DNA of 42,802 bases from Pseudomonadota bacterium (GTDB taxonomy: Bacteria; Desulfobacterota; QYQD01): positions 1 to 42,802 of the forward strand of contig DSAQ01000031.1 in NCBI GenBank assembly GCA_011046395.1. The letters are read 5' to 3'. Positions 7,917 through 16,103 of this stretch are shown here, piece by piece. The stretch's first letter is position 1. Every line of letters starts with the position of its first letter. The translations under genes were made by a program, and so were the position numbers. The notes beneath the pieces are model-generated. The model ran no database searches and was not told the DNA's origin. It was given only the letters and a program-made list of their open reading frames with translations.

Positions 7917-8218
7917 AAGTTCACATCCGATTCTTGATACCAGGTCTCATAGAAGCACAAGCCCCGGACAACTTTGCCGAAATGTCGCCGCAGGAGAAAC
8001 TGGACTGGGCCCAGGAAGCCCTTAACCGGAAAACCGACCGGGAACTACTCAACGCCGTAGCCCAATACGAAGAGACTGAAACATACGGCTGGTTTGACGA
8101 AGCCCCAGCCGTTTCCGCCATAGAAGCAGCCGGGGGAAACATCGGAGAAATCATAGTCGAGACCGACGAGTGGCGTTTATTCGCAAGTGGAGAAGGACTG
8201 AAGACGGCGGATATGTGA
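7913..8218 (+). CDS. Hypothetical protein
   Basis: 101 residues from GTG 7913, which overlaps the previous stop (GTGA) and follows an AGAAG stretch. The start VKVHIRFLIPG is strand-like; the middle is helical and acidic (EKLDWAQEALN, DRELLNAVAQYEE), and the end is mixed alpha/beta. No family recognised. The tight overlap with its neighbour supports a real gene in the dnaN cluster. Confidence 0.6.
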   Translation: MKVHIRFLIPGLIEAQAPDNFAEMSPQEKLDWAQEALNRKTDRELLNAVAQYEETETYGWFDEAPAVSAIEAAGGNIGEIIVETDEWRLFASGEGLKTADM

Positions 8219-8241
8219 AATTCCAATAGTGGAGACAGCCC

Positions 8242-8637
8242 ATGCGCACCCGAAGAACAAACCCCAAAGAGCTCGTTGATACCCATGTCCTACCAGAGCG
8301 GGACCTGAAAAAAGCAAACGAGCTCCGGGAAAAGCTCAACAAAAACCACGCTTGGTTTCCAGGTCTCCAAACCTTCAAGCTAAAGAGGAAAGACGAATAT
8401 CTGCTGGTGGACCTCTCATCCGGAAACGGCTACGCGCAGGCACTCGGGAGGATCTTATTCGACTGCTGCTCGGCGGTGGGTCTGCACAGCACGAAAAAAG
8501 GCCCTCAATGGGGCCTCGCATACAGCGCCTGTTCGTTAACCTTCCTGGAAGGCTGCTACCCGGTTTCCTGGAAAAAAGTGCCGCCGGGATGGCAGATGGC
8601 TTTTCTGGAACGACTTACACCGATTACCAAAGAGTGA
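8242..8637 (+). CDS. Hypothetical protein
   Basis: 131 residues. A basic N-terminus (MRTRRTNPKEL) with a charged helix (RDLKKANELREKLNKNH) is followed by a mixed segment containing YLLVDLSSGNGYAQALGRILFDCCSAV and several Trp. The product is unknown. GTGGAGA lies 13 bases before the ATG. It is spaced 16 bases from the ComM-like gene and probably co-transcribed with it. Confidence 0.6.
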   Translation: MRTRRTNPKELVDTHVLPERDLKKANELREKLNKNHAWFPGLQTFKLKRKDEYLLVDLSSGNGYAQALGRILFDCCSAVGLHSTKKGPQWGLAYSACSLTFLEGCYPVSWKKVPPGWQMAFLERLTPITKE

Positions 8638-8653
8638 GCTAAGGAGTTTCTAT

Positions 8654-9265
8654 ATGGCGTTCAGCAACTCTGCTATTAAAACATTGACTAGTAACGATTT
8701 GTGGCAAAGGGTCCCCGGGAACGAACACGTTAAACGGGCCCTGGAGGTAGCCCTGGCCGGTTCGCATTCGGTGATGATTCTTGGTTATCCTGAAACCCAA
8801 AGACCCATGGTGAATCTGGTTCAGGCGTTGTACGAGCGGTCGCCGGAGAAAGTCGCCATCAAGTTGGCTATCGTTTGTCCTTGCGGGTACTTCCAACACC
8901 CGCACAAAAGCTGTAGCTGCACTCCCAGGGAAATAAGGCACCATTACAAGCGACTGAAGCTCCACAGGTATCAAATAATAATTGAATCGAGCATTCCCAG
9001 GTTGACCGACTTCCTGAAACCAGGGGAACCGTTCCCCGATGTCGAGCCGAGAATAATCCGGGCCGCCCAATTCAAGAAAGACAGTACGGAATTATGTGCG
9101 ACTTCCGAGGCCTTATCGCTGATCGAGGCTGCCTGTTCAAAGTTAGCTATCAATCTGGAAAATGCGCTACAGATAGCTGGTACTATAGCGGCTTTAGATC
9201 AAAAAACTATTATCGACCCTATACACTTGGCCGAAGCAATTCAATATAGCCGTATCAAGGTTTAG
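8654..9265 (+). CDS. Truncated ComM/YifB-like protein lacking Walker motifs
   Basis: 203 residues against ~500 for ComM. Residues 15-44 (DLWQRVPGNEHVKRALEVAL...ILG) match the start of the ComM/Mg-chelatase-type AAA domain, but GYPETQRPMV stands where GPPGSGKT belongs, and the Walker B region is deleted. The ComM four-Cys segment CPCGYF...KSCSC is kept (C75, C77, C87, C89), followed by TPREIRHHYKRL and a ComM-like C-terminus ending HLAEAIQYSRI. ComM is a branch-migration helicase in natural transformation; this form should not hydrolyse ATP. It may bind DNA or partners as an accessory or decoy. The frame is intact with AAGGAG before the ATG, arguing against simple decay. Confidence 0.78.
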   Translation: MAFSNSAIKTLTSNDLWQRVPGNEHVKRALEVALAGSHSVMILGYPETQRPMVNLVQALYERSPEKVAIKLAIVCPCGYFQHPHKSCSCTPREIRHHYKRLKLHRYQIIIESSIPRLTDFLKPGEPFPDVEPRIIRAAQFKKDSTELCATSEALSLIEAACSKLAINLENALQIAGTIAALDQKTIIDPIHLAEAIQYSRIKV

Positions 9266-9303
9266 CCCTGTTAAATTCCCAAAGGGAACCCTATTAAACA
9301 GGG
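9266..9303 (+). promoter_or_regulatory. Nested hairpin in the primase leader
   Basis: CCCTGTT 9266-9272 pairs with AACAGGG 9297-9303, and TTCCC 9276-9280 pairs with GGGAA 9284-9288 inside it. There is no T run, so it is either a weak terminator after the ComM-like gene or a control hairpin/operator for the primase gene. Confidence 0.35.
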
Positions 9304-9353
9304 TAAACCCATATTCTTCCTGGCAGGAGGCTGTAACCACACTGGATAACCAC

Positions 9354-10316
9354 ATGACCCAACTTCAGTTTTTCAGGCACCTCTTCCCTGCAATCCCGGG
9401 AAAAATAGAAGTCCGCAGGATTTCCCCGGATAAAACCCTCGCCAAACGTGGTTATTTCAGCGACATTTCGCTGGATCTACTGCGATTTTCCCGGAAAGAC
9501 CCGGCCGTGAACATCTACTTCGGGCCGGCCCTGCGTGACGGAAGGGGCGGGAAAAAAGAAAACATCATTGGCACAGGATGCCTCTGGGTGGATATAGACA
9601 AGCCGTGCCTGGACCTCCCCAAAGACCTGCCAGGTCCATCCATAATTGTCTCTTCAGGCCATGGCTTTCACGTGTACTGGCTCCTGACAAAGTTCTACAG
9701 GACCGACACCAGAACTTCCCGGCATCTGATCGAGGGACTTCTCAGGGGCCTCGCGGAAAAATGCAGCGCAGACGCAAGCAGCACGGACATCAGCCGTCTG
9801 CTCAGGGCGCCGGAAACCCTTAATCTGAAAGGGGATGTCCCCGTGGAATCAAAGGTTCTGTCCTGGAATGGCACAAGGTATCCCCTGGATGCGTTCCTGC
9901 CGTTCAAAGCAAGAGTCACCATGCCGGTACGAACAGAACTTGATCCGCAGACAAGCCACGGCCTCGAAACCCTGATCCGGGAGTGCGGCTTTCTACAGCA
10001 CTGCCGGGACAACGCAGAGACGCTTTCCGAACCTCTCTGGTACGCCATGATCTCAAACATGGCTGTGTTCGAAGGAGGCCGGGAAGCCATACACCGGTTC
10101 AGCATGGGACACCCAAAATACTCCGGGCGGGAAACCGAGTACAAAATACGGCGTGCCCTGAACAATACCAGGCCGCACACTTGCGATTACGTAAAGCGCA
10201 TGGGATTTTTCTGCCGGAACTGCCCCTGGCAGGGCGTAATAAAATCACCGGCGGGGATACCTTACAAAATCAAGAAGGGAGACGCTGCATGGAGTACTTC
10301 AAAGATCAAGACCTAG
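9354..10316 (+). CDS. Archaeo-eukaryotic-type primase (RepB/Prim-Pol-like)
   Basis: 320 residues. Landmarks of AEP primases on plasmids are present in order: NIYFGPALR near 53, the metal-binding pair D80/D82 (WVDID), SGHGFHVYW at 101-109, and DISRLLRAPETLNLK at 145-159. The C-terminal third (SEPLWYAMISNMA, then TCDYVKRMGFFCRNCP) looks like a PriCT-type helical domain with a terminal Cys cluster. It should make primers or short DNA for replication of this element. AGGAGG lies 23 bases before the ATG; a CTG at 9342 is better spaced and may be the true start. Confidence 0.85.
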   Translation: MTQLQFFRHLFPAIPGKIEVRRISPDKTLAKRGYFSDISLDLLRFSRKDPAVNIYFGPALRDGRGGKKENIIGTGCLWVDIDKPCLDLPKDLPGPSIIVSSGHGFHVYWLLTKFYRTDTRTSRHLIEGLLRGLAEKCSADASSTDISRLLRAPETLNLKGDVPVESKVLSWNGTRYPLDAFLPFKARVTMPVRTELDPQTSHGLETLIRECGFLQHCRDNAETLSEPLWYAMISNMAVFEGGREAIHRFSMGHPKYSGRETEYKIRRALNNTRPHTCDYVKRMGFFCRNCPWQGVIKSPAGIPYKIKKGDAAWSTSKIKT

Positions 10317-10714
10317 TTGTAATGGATTTAGTTGACCTGGACCACTGCGGGTTTGACCACGAGGACTTCGATTTCGAGCTGCGGCTTCAAGGAATCACCG
10401 ACCCGATGGCCAAATGCCCGGTCGCACTGGTAGTCAATTTTGCAGGAGGCCATATCCTGACCCCCGACTCCAAACCGGAAACCATTGCCAAAAGGAAGCA
10501 GGCCGAGGGCGCCTTCCATAAGCTTCTGGCAAAACTCACCGATGAGCCGCTGGTCGAAGTCGAAGTTAGGGGAGGCATGGCTGAGATCGTCACAAAGTCG
10601 CCGGGGGTTAAAGTCGTGCTCCGGGATTACGATGTGTACGCGTCTGAGGAAGAGCCTGTCGAGTTGGAATTTGAAAGTCATGGCGTGATCCCAGAAGGCA
10701 AAACCCAACCCTGA
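10289..10714 (+). CDS. Hypothetical acidic protein downstream of primase
   Basis: 141 residues from ATG 10289, eight bases after AAGAAGGGA and overlapping the primase end by 28 bases. The N-terminus is strikingly acidic (VMDLVDLDHCGFDHEDFDFEL), followed by a mixed alpha/beta domain with TDPMAKCPVALVVNFAGG and a basic helix (ETIAKRKQAEGAFHKLL). No family recognised. Coupling to the primase suggests a replication accessory role (inference). Confidence 0.65.
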   Translation: MEYFKDQDLVVMDLVDLDHCGFDHEDFDFELRLQGITDPMAKCPVALVVNFAGGHILTPDSKPETIAKRKQAEGAFHKLLAKLTDEPLVEVEVRGGMAEIVTKSPGVKVVLRDYDVYASEEEPVELEFESHGVIPEGKTQP

Positions 10715-10770
10715 TGTTGTCCTGCCCGGGGTAACGGCGCAGTCCGTTTAAAAGACGTGCCACAGAAGTA

Positions 10771-10800
10771 TTGGACAAGGAGAGTTAAAAAGGATATAAG
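10771..10800 (+). promoter_or_regulatory. Candidate sigma-70-type promoter for the HEPN/MNT pair
   Basis: TTGGAC at 10771-10776 and TATAAG at 10795-10800 are 18 bases apart, 38 bases before the MNT start, in the only substantial gap between the primase operon and this pair. Confidence 0.35.
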
Positions 10801-10837
10801 GGAAATGTAAATGTATAGCCAAGCCTGAAAGAAAAAA

Positions 10838-11161
10838 ATGTATCCTAGGGAAAAACAGACACTAAAGAAGATCGCCGCCAGACTCAAGAAACACCTGCCT
10901 GACCGAATCGTTTCTGTACATGCTTTCGGCTCAAGAGTAAGAGGAAACCACAATGCCTGGTCCGACTTCGACGTGCTTGTTGTAGTACACAACAAAAATC
11001 CCGAGATTGAAGCAAGGATCATCGAAATATTTGTCGAGGAAGAAACAAAAAGCGATCTGTCTTTCACCCCGGTAATAAAAGACGCCAAGGCGTTTGAACT
11101 TGAAAGAAGGTTCCATACGCCGTTCTTTGACAACATCGTGAGAGAGGGAATAGCCCTATGA
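10838..11161 (+). CDS. mntA: MNT-type nucleotidyltransferase (antitoxin of HEPN/MNT pair)
   Basis: 107 residues. GSRVRGNHNAWSDFD is the GSxxxG...SDxD signature of minimal nucleotidyltransferases, giving the metal-binding Asp pair. In known HEPN/MNT systems this protein silences the HEPN ribonuclease, in characterised cases by adenylylating it. The length is typical. Its stop overlaps the HEPN start (ATGA), normal for this module. The ribosome binding site is weak. The pair is an autonomous stabilisation or defence module. Confidence 0.88.
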   Translation: MYPREKQTLKKIAARLKKHLPDRIVSVHAFGSRVRGNHNAWSDFDVLVVVHNKNPEIEARIIEIFVEEETKSDLSFTPVIKDAKAFELERRFHTPFFDNIVREGIAL

Positions 11162-11622
11162 GCCTGGAAGCCCAAGACAAAAAAGCGCTAAGCGACATTA
11201 GGATGTCCAGGGCGTACGAATTTCTAGACGACAGCAAAGCCAACTATAAAGACAAGAGATACAAAACGTCCGTAAACAGAAGTTATTATGCGGTCCTTAA
11301 CGCGGCAAGAGCAATCCTTATCCTGCAAGGCGCAAACCCCGAAACCCACGAAGGCGCCATAACAATGCTTAACTTGAGATTTGTAAGGCCCGGGTTGCTT
11401 CCGCTTGAAATAATCAAGAAATTCAAGACCCTTCTTTCAAGAAGAACAGATGTGGACTACGGCGACTTCGAGACCATCGACGCGACTGAGGCCAGAGACT
11501 CCCTTCGCCTCGCGGAGGAAGCAATAAAGGCTATTGATGCCGCCCGGCAAAAGATGATAAAAACCACGCTTGTCCAGGAAATAGTAAAAGCAACTTCAAA
11601 GAAAAGCAAAAAACGCCAATAA
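11158..11622 (+). CDS. hepT: HEPN-domain toxin of HEPN/MNT pair
   Basis: 154 residues, all-helical HEPN pattern. KTSVNRSYYAVLNAARAILI is the characteristic second helix, followed by NPETHEGAI, the FVRPGLLPLE loop, and RRTDVDYGDF before the last long helix; the tail is Lys-rich (KKSKKRQ). HEPN proteins of this group are usually RNases. The start overlaps the MNT stop by four bases. Confidence 0.85.
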   Translation: MSLEAQDKKALSDIRMSRAYEFLDDSKANYKDKRYKTSVNRSYYAVLNAARAILILQGANPETHEGAITMLNLRFVRPGLLPLEIIKKFKTLLSRRTDVDYGDFETIDATEARDSLRLAEEAIKAIDAARQKMIKTTLVQEIVKATSKKSKKRQ

Positions 11623-11652
11623 GAATAATACACAAGCCTCAAGGCACGACCA

Positions 11653-11720
11653 GATACTTTGCCCCTCCAAAAGTATCAGTAAAAACATTACCTTTCTATT
11701 CAGTAAAAACGGGCGTTTTT
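11653..11720. promoter_or_regulatory. Candidate recombination (res-like) site with terminator hairpin
   Basis: GATACTTT 11653-11660 and AAAGTATC 11670-11677 form a 25-base inverted repeat. CAGTAAAAAC occurs directly at 11677-11686 and 11701-11710. AAAAAC 11705-11710 pairs with GTTTTT 11715-11720 and could end HEPN/MNT transcription. Repeats of this size immediately upstream of a serine resolvase gene are where its binding site would be expected. Confidence 0.35.
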
Positions 11721-11758
11721 CTCCTACAAAATTAACCAGCTAAAGCCCCCATTTTTTA

Positions 11759-11787
11759 TTGACAACATCTGTTCAATCTAATACCTA
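11759..11787 (+). promoter_or_regulatory. Weak candidate promoter for the serine recombinase
   Basis: TTGACA at 11759-11764 is a perfect -35 hexamer. TACCTA at 11782-11787 is 17 bases downstream but is a poor -10; TAATAC at 11779-11784 is better but only 14 bases away. Confidence 0.3.
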
Positions 11788-11827
11788 AAAAGCGGTTTTT
11801 TTCGACACCACCTAAAAGAGGATATCA

Positions 11828-12571
11828 ATGGCCACTATCGCATACCTTAGAGTCAGTACTGACCAACAAGACCTGGAAAGTCAACGCTATCACGTTTTGA
11901 AATACGGTCACGAACATAAAATCAGGATCGACGAATTTATCGAGGTGGAAATGTCCAGCCGCAAAGATGCTTCCAAGCGGCGTATCAACGAACTGCTAAG
12001 TCGTCTCGCCCGCGGGGACTGCTTAATAATAAGCGAACTGTCAAGGCTTGGCAGGAGTACCGCCGAAGTCATCAATACTGTAAACGTGGTCATCGCCCGG
12101 GGAGCACGATTTATCTCCGTCAAACAGAACCTCGATATCGTGGGTAAGAACAGCATCACCTCCAAGGTAATGATCACGATGTTCAGCCTCTTTGCGGAGC
12201 TGGAACGGGACCTGATAAGCGAGCGGACAAAACAGGCGCTGGCGGCCAAGAAGCAATCAGGTGTGAAGCTGGGCAGGCCGAAAGGCAGTCTCGGGAAAAG
12301 CAAGCTCGATGACAAAAAAGACCAGATCGCCGAGCTGCTCAAGTACAAAGTATCAAAAAGCGCCATCGCCAGAATATGCGGGGCATCGAGGGGAACGCTG
12401 TACAGCTTCCTTAAGACCCGCGACATGAGAAAAGCGGTGGCAGCCAGAGTGCGGGAAGATCGCAAGAACCTCCGGGAAATAAAGAGAAAAGAGGGCATGG
12501 AAATGTTGGGCGCCACGGCATACCGCAACGTCTTCGAGTCAACAGAAGGAGACGATTTTGAAGGCCGGTGA
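11828..12571 (+). CDS. Serine recombinase, resolvase/invertase type
   Basis: 247 residues. YLRVSTDQQDLESQR gives the catalytic Ser10; the R and D residues of the catalytic domain are in LSRLARGDCLIISELSRLGRS, and ELERDLISERTKQAL is the typical E-helix entry. A C-terminal helix-turn-helix (VSKSAIARICGASRGTLYSFLKTR) binds DNA. The C-terminal tail is ~50 residues longer than Tn3 resolvase. It probably resolves or inverts DNA at the repeats upstream. AGAGGA lies seven bases before the ATG. Its 3' end overlaps a MazF/PemK remnant. Confidence 0.92.
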   Translation: MATIAYLRVSTDQQDLESQRYHVLKYGHEHKIRIDEFIEVEMSSRKDASKRRINELLSRLARGDCLIISELSRLGRSTAEVINTVNVVIARGARFISVKQNLDIVGKNSITSKVMITMFSLFAELERDLISERTKQALAAKKQSGVKLGRPKGSLGKSKLDDKKDQIAELLKYKVSKSAIARICGASRGTLYSFLKTRDMRKAVAARVREDRKNLREIKRKEGMEMLGATAYRNVFESTEGDDFEGR

Positions 12572-12632
12572 TATCTACTGGGTGAATCTTGATCCCACAG
12601 TCGGAAGTGAAATTAAAACGAAGCGGCCATGA
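12558..12632 (+). pseudogene. N-terminal remnant of a MazF/PemK toxin gene
   Basis: From TTG 12558, seven bases after AAGGAGA, the frame reads KAGDIYWVNLDPTVGSEIK, the highly typical first strand-loop of MazF/PemK RNases, then stops at TGA after 24 codons where CVIVS would follow. No further MazF sequence is visible. It overlaps the recombinase end by 14 bases, suggesting that an insertion or deletion cut an old toxin gene. Confidence 0.7.
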
Positions 12633-12683
12633 TTTCCATAAAACTTGCCTTCTTCCCCAAGATACTCAAAAACGCCTTGCATT

Positions 12684-12725
12684 TTACTCAGGATATTGAG
12701 TAATATTACTCAACATATTGAGTAA
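12684..12725. promoter_or_regulatory. Tandem palindromic operators (TTACTCA-n6-TGAGTAA x2)
   Basis: TTACTCA-GGATAT-TGAGTAA (12684-12703) and TTACTCA-ACATAT-TGAGTAA (12706-12725) are two 20-bp palindromes with a 22-bp period, about two helical turns. They end 17 bases before the DUF4143 ATPase start and look like paired binding sites for a dimeric repressor. Confidence 0.55.
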
Positions 12726-12742
12726 TAGCGGGGTGCCTAATT

Positions 12743-13939
12743 ATGTACAAACGGCCTGCTTTTAATGTTCTTTCCAATAGAATCGCCGAGCGAAGACAGT
12801 TCATTCAGGTTCTTGCCGGCCCGCGACAAACCGGAAAAACCACCCTGGCCCGGCAGATTCTGGAAGCGATAGTCATTCCCGGCCATTATGCCTCGGCCGA
12901 TGAACCCATGTTAAAAGACCGGATATGGATCGAACAGCAGTGGGAGGCTGCACGTTTCCGGGCCAGATCCGCAGGTGAAGCAAAAAAGGCCATGTTGGTT
13001 TTAGATGAAATCCAAAAGATCCCCGGCTGGTCAGAAACCGTGAAGCGCTTGTGGGATGAGGACACCGCCGCCGGCGTCAACCTTCACGTGATAGTTCTGG
13101 GTTCCTCGCCGCTGCTTGTCCAGCGCGGACTCACCGAGAGCCTTGCTGGCCGGTTTGAAGTCGTGCATATAACCCATTGGTCGTTCGAAGAGTTGCATCA
13201 GGCATTCGGCTGGGACCTGGATAAGTATCTATTTTATGGCGGCTACCCGGGGGCAGCCGGTTTGATCGACGATCAGGAGCGATGGTCTCGCTATATTATA
13301 GACTCTCTTATCGAAACTACACTGTCCCGTGATATCCTGCTGATGACGCGGGTAGACAAGCCCTCCCTTCTACGCCGCTTGTTTGAACTGGGCTGTAGCT
13401 ATTCCGGTCAGGTTCTTTCCTATCAGAAAATGCTTGGTCAACTTCAGGATGCCGGCAACACCACGACGCTTGCTCATTATCTTGACCTGCTGAGTGGGGC
13501 TGGATTGTTAACGGGGTTGTCGAAATATGCTGGCCAGCGGGTCCGTCAAAGAGCTTCCAGCCCCAAGCTGGTCGTGTTGAATACGGCTCTCATGACTGCG
13601 CAGTGTCAGCTCAGCTTGACCCAAGCGAAGCAAGATACCCAGTTATGGGGGCGTCTAGTGGAGTCGGCTGTTGGTGCCACGCTGGCTAATGCAATCAAAG
13701 GGAAAAACATGGAATTGTATTACTGGGCAAGTCGTAACGTGGAAGTGGACTATGTACTATGTCGGGGCAAGGAGTTGATTGCTATAGAGGTGAAAAGCAC
13801 ACGGGAAAAAACCGGTCTGCCCGGCCTTGAGGCCTTTTCCAGAGAGTTCACCGTCAAAAAAAAGCTATTGGTTGGAGGCACAGGGATCCCACTCAAAGAC
13901 TTCCTGTTGACGCCTCCGGAGGTTTGGTACAAGTCGTAG
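12743..13939 (+). CDS. AAA_14/DUF4143 family ATPase
   Basis: 398 residues, normal length. Walker A GPRQTGKTT at 26-34, Walker B-like AMLVLDEIQKIPGWSE near 84, the Arg-containing GSSPLLVQRGLTESLAGR segment, then the YLFYGGYPGA motif typical of this family. The C-terminal DUF4143 part carries EVDYVL...IAIEVKS, a PD-(D/E)XK-like nuclease arrangement. The cellular role of these common, frequently transferred ATPases is not established. The gene is flanked by tandem palindromes and looks less codon-biased than its neighbours, consistent with transfer. Confidence 0.9.
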   Translation: MYKRPAFNVLSNRIAERRQFIQVLAGPRQTGKTTLARQILEAIVIPGHYASADEPMLKDRIWIEQQWEAARFRARSAGEAKKAMLVLDEIQKIPGWSETVKRLWDEDTAAGVNLHVIVLGSSPLLVQRGLTESLAGRFEVVHITHWSFEELHQAFGWDLDKYLFYGGYPGAAGLIDDQERWSRYIIDSLIETTLSRDILLMTRVDKPSLLRRLFELGCSYSGQVLSYQKMLGQLQDAGNTTTLAHYLDLLSGAGLLTGLSKYAGQRVRQRASSPKLVVLNTALMTAQCQLSLTQAKQDTQLWGRLVESAVGATLANAIKGKNMELYYWASRNVEVDYVLCRGKELIAIEVKSTREKTGLPGLEAFSREFTVKKKLLVGGTGIPLKDFLLTPPEVWYKS

Positions 13940-14059
13940 CCTGCCCCGCCTGGAAAGCCAAGCCAAGAACAAGGCGTCTTGTCCCCCCTGAAGGCATTGC
14001 CAAAAAAGGAAAAATTTTCTATTTTCTCCACATAACAACTCAAATCAAAAGGAACCCAA

Positions 14060-16103
14060 ATGTTCGAAACAATAATCAAGAGAAACGGGACCGTTGTCCC
14101 CTTCGACCCCCAGAAGATCGCTAACGCCATCCTGAAAGCAGGCCAGGCCACAGGCGGGTTCGACGAAGGAACAGCCCGAAGACTTTGCCGGATAGTCGTG
14201 GCCAAGGCCGTAAAAAGCCTCGATCAGGCCAGCGTGGAAGCCATTCAGGACATCGTCGAAGTTACTCTAATGGAAAACGGCTACCACAAGACGGCCAAGG
14301 CGTACATCCTCTACCGGGAGCAGCACGCCAAGATAAGAAAAGTAAACGAACTCCTGGGCCTGAACCTGGTGAACGACTACCTGGGCAAGAGCGACTGGAG
14401 GGTAAAAGAAAACAGCAACATGGACTATTCTCTCCAGGGTCTCAACAACTACCTGGCCGGCCACATCGTCTCCACGTACTGGTTGAACCAGATATACCCG
14501 CCTGAAGTACGGGAGGCGCATACGAGCGGCGACATACATATCCACGACCTCAACTCCCTCAGTCCATACTGCGTGGGATGGGACCTCGCAGACCTCCTGA
14601 CCAAGGGTTTCCGTGGAGTTTCCCAGAAGGTAGAGTCGGGACCGCCAAAACATTTCCGGTCTGTCCTGGGACAAATCTACAATTTCCTATACACGCTCCA
14701 GGGGGAGGCAGCCGGGGCAATGGCCCTGTCCCACTTCGACACCCTTCTGGCTCCGTTCGTCAGGTTTGACAACCTTGCCTACAAGCAAGTCAAACAGGGC
14801 ATCCAGGAGTTCATCTTCAACCTTAACACACCGACCCGGGTAGGGTTTCAAACCCCTTTTTCGAATCTGACCCTGGACCTCCGGCCGCCGGAATTCATGA
14901 GCAAGGAAAAAGTAGTTCACGGAGGCGGGTACCTGGATACGACTTACGGCGAGTTCGCCGAAGAGATGCTCATGATCAACCGGGCCTTTGCCGAAGTCAT
15001 GGCCGAAGGCGATGCCGCCGGTAAGATCTTCACATTTCCCATACCTACATACCAAGTCACCGAAGACTTCCCCTGGGACGACCCCGATTTTCAGGGAATA
15101 TGGGATATCACGGCAAAGTTCGGCCTCCCGTACTTCGCGAATTACCTCAATTCCGACATGAAGCCGGAAGACGCCCGGAGCATGTGCTGCCGGCTGAACC
15201 TGAACCTGAAAGAACTGCAAAAGAGAAACGGCGGCCTTTTCAGTTCAAGCCCGCTCACGGGATCCATCGGCGTGGTTACAATCAATCTGCCCCGCCTGGC
15301 CCTGCTTTCTAGCAACTCCAAAGGCTTTTTAAACCAGCTTTGCGAGAAAATCAGAATAGCCGTCACCTCCCTTGAAACCAAACGCAAGGTGCTCGAACGC
15401 TTCACCGAGGAGGGTCTCTACCCCTACTCAAGGTTCTACCTGACCGAAGTGAAAAAACGATTCGGAAGATACTGGGCCAACCACTTCAGCACCATCGGTA
15501 TCATCGGGATGCACGAGGCCCTCAGGTACCTGGGACTGGACGGAATCCACACGGACAAAGGCAAAGACTTTGCCCTGGAAACGCTGAGGTTCATCAAAGG
15601 AGAAATCGCTGAATACCAGGAAGAGACCGGAAACCTTTACAACCTCGAGGCAACGCCCGCCGAGGGAGCAAGCTACAGGCTGGCACAAAGAGACCGGAAG
15701 CTGTTCAACACCGAGGCAGACATATACACCAACTCGACCAATCTTCCCGTGGACTTTACCGATGATCTGGCCTTCAGCCTTGACCACCAGGAGCCCTTGC
15801 AAAAAGAGTACACCGGGGGGCACGGTATTCCACGTTTATTTAGGGGAGAAGCTTCAGGCGGAGCATGCAAAGACCCTCGTCAAAAAGGTGATCACTACGT
15901 ACAGCCTGCCCTATGTCACCCTTACGCCCACCTTCAGCATCTGCCCCAGGGACGGATATCTACCCGGTGAAGAGCCTGTTTGCCCGAAGTGCGGAGGCGA
16001 AGCCGACGTCTACTCCCGCATTGTAGGATACTACCGTCCGGTAAACCAGTGGAACGAAGGGAAACAGCAGGAATTTGCCAGAAGAAAAGCCTATGCCGCC
16101 TGA
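14060..16103 (+). pseudogene. nrdD: Anaerobic ribonucleotide reductase NrdD, interrupted by a +1 frameshift
   Basis: Class III RNR reduces NTPs to dNTPs using a glycyl radical. The N-terminal ATP cone (TIIKRNGTVVPFDPQKIANAI), SPYCVGWDL, SMCCRLNLN and GSIGVVTINLPR match NrdD. The frame breaks at the six-G run 15815-15820: reading one base later gives GGTVFHVYLGEKL, then the Cys cluster (ICPRDG, VCPKCGG) and the radical loop SRIVGYYRP (Gly codon 16026-16028). Corrected length is ~681 residues, normal. A single extra G would explain it, and everything on both sides is well conserved, so a sequencing error or very recent mutation is likely. AAAGGAACCC precedes the ATG. Confidence 0.9.
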
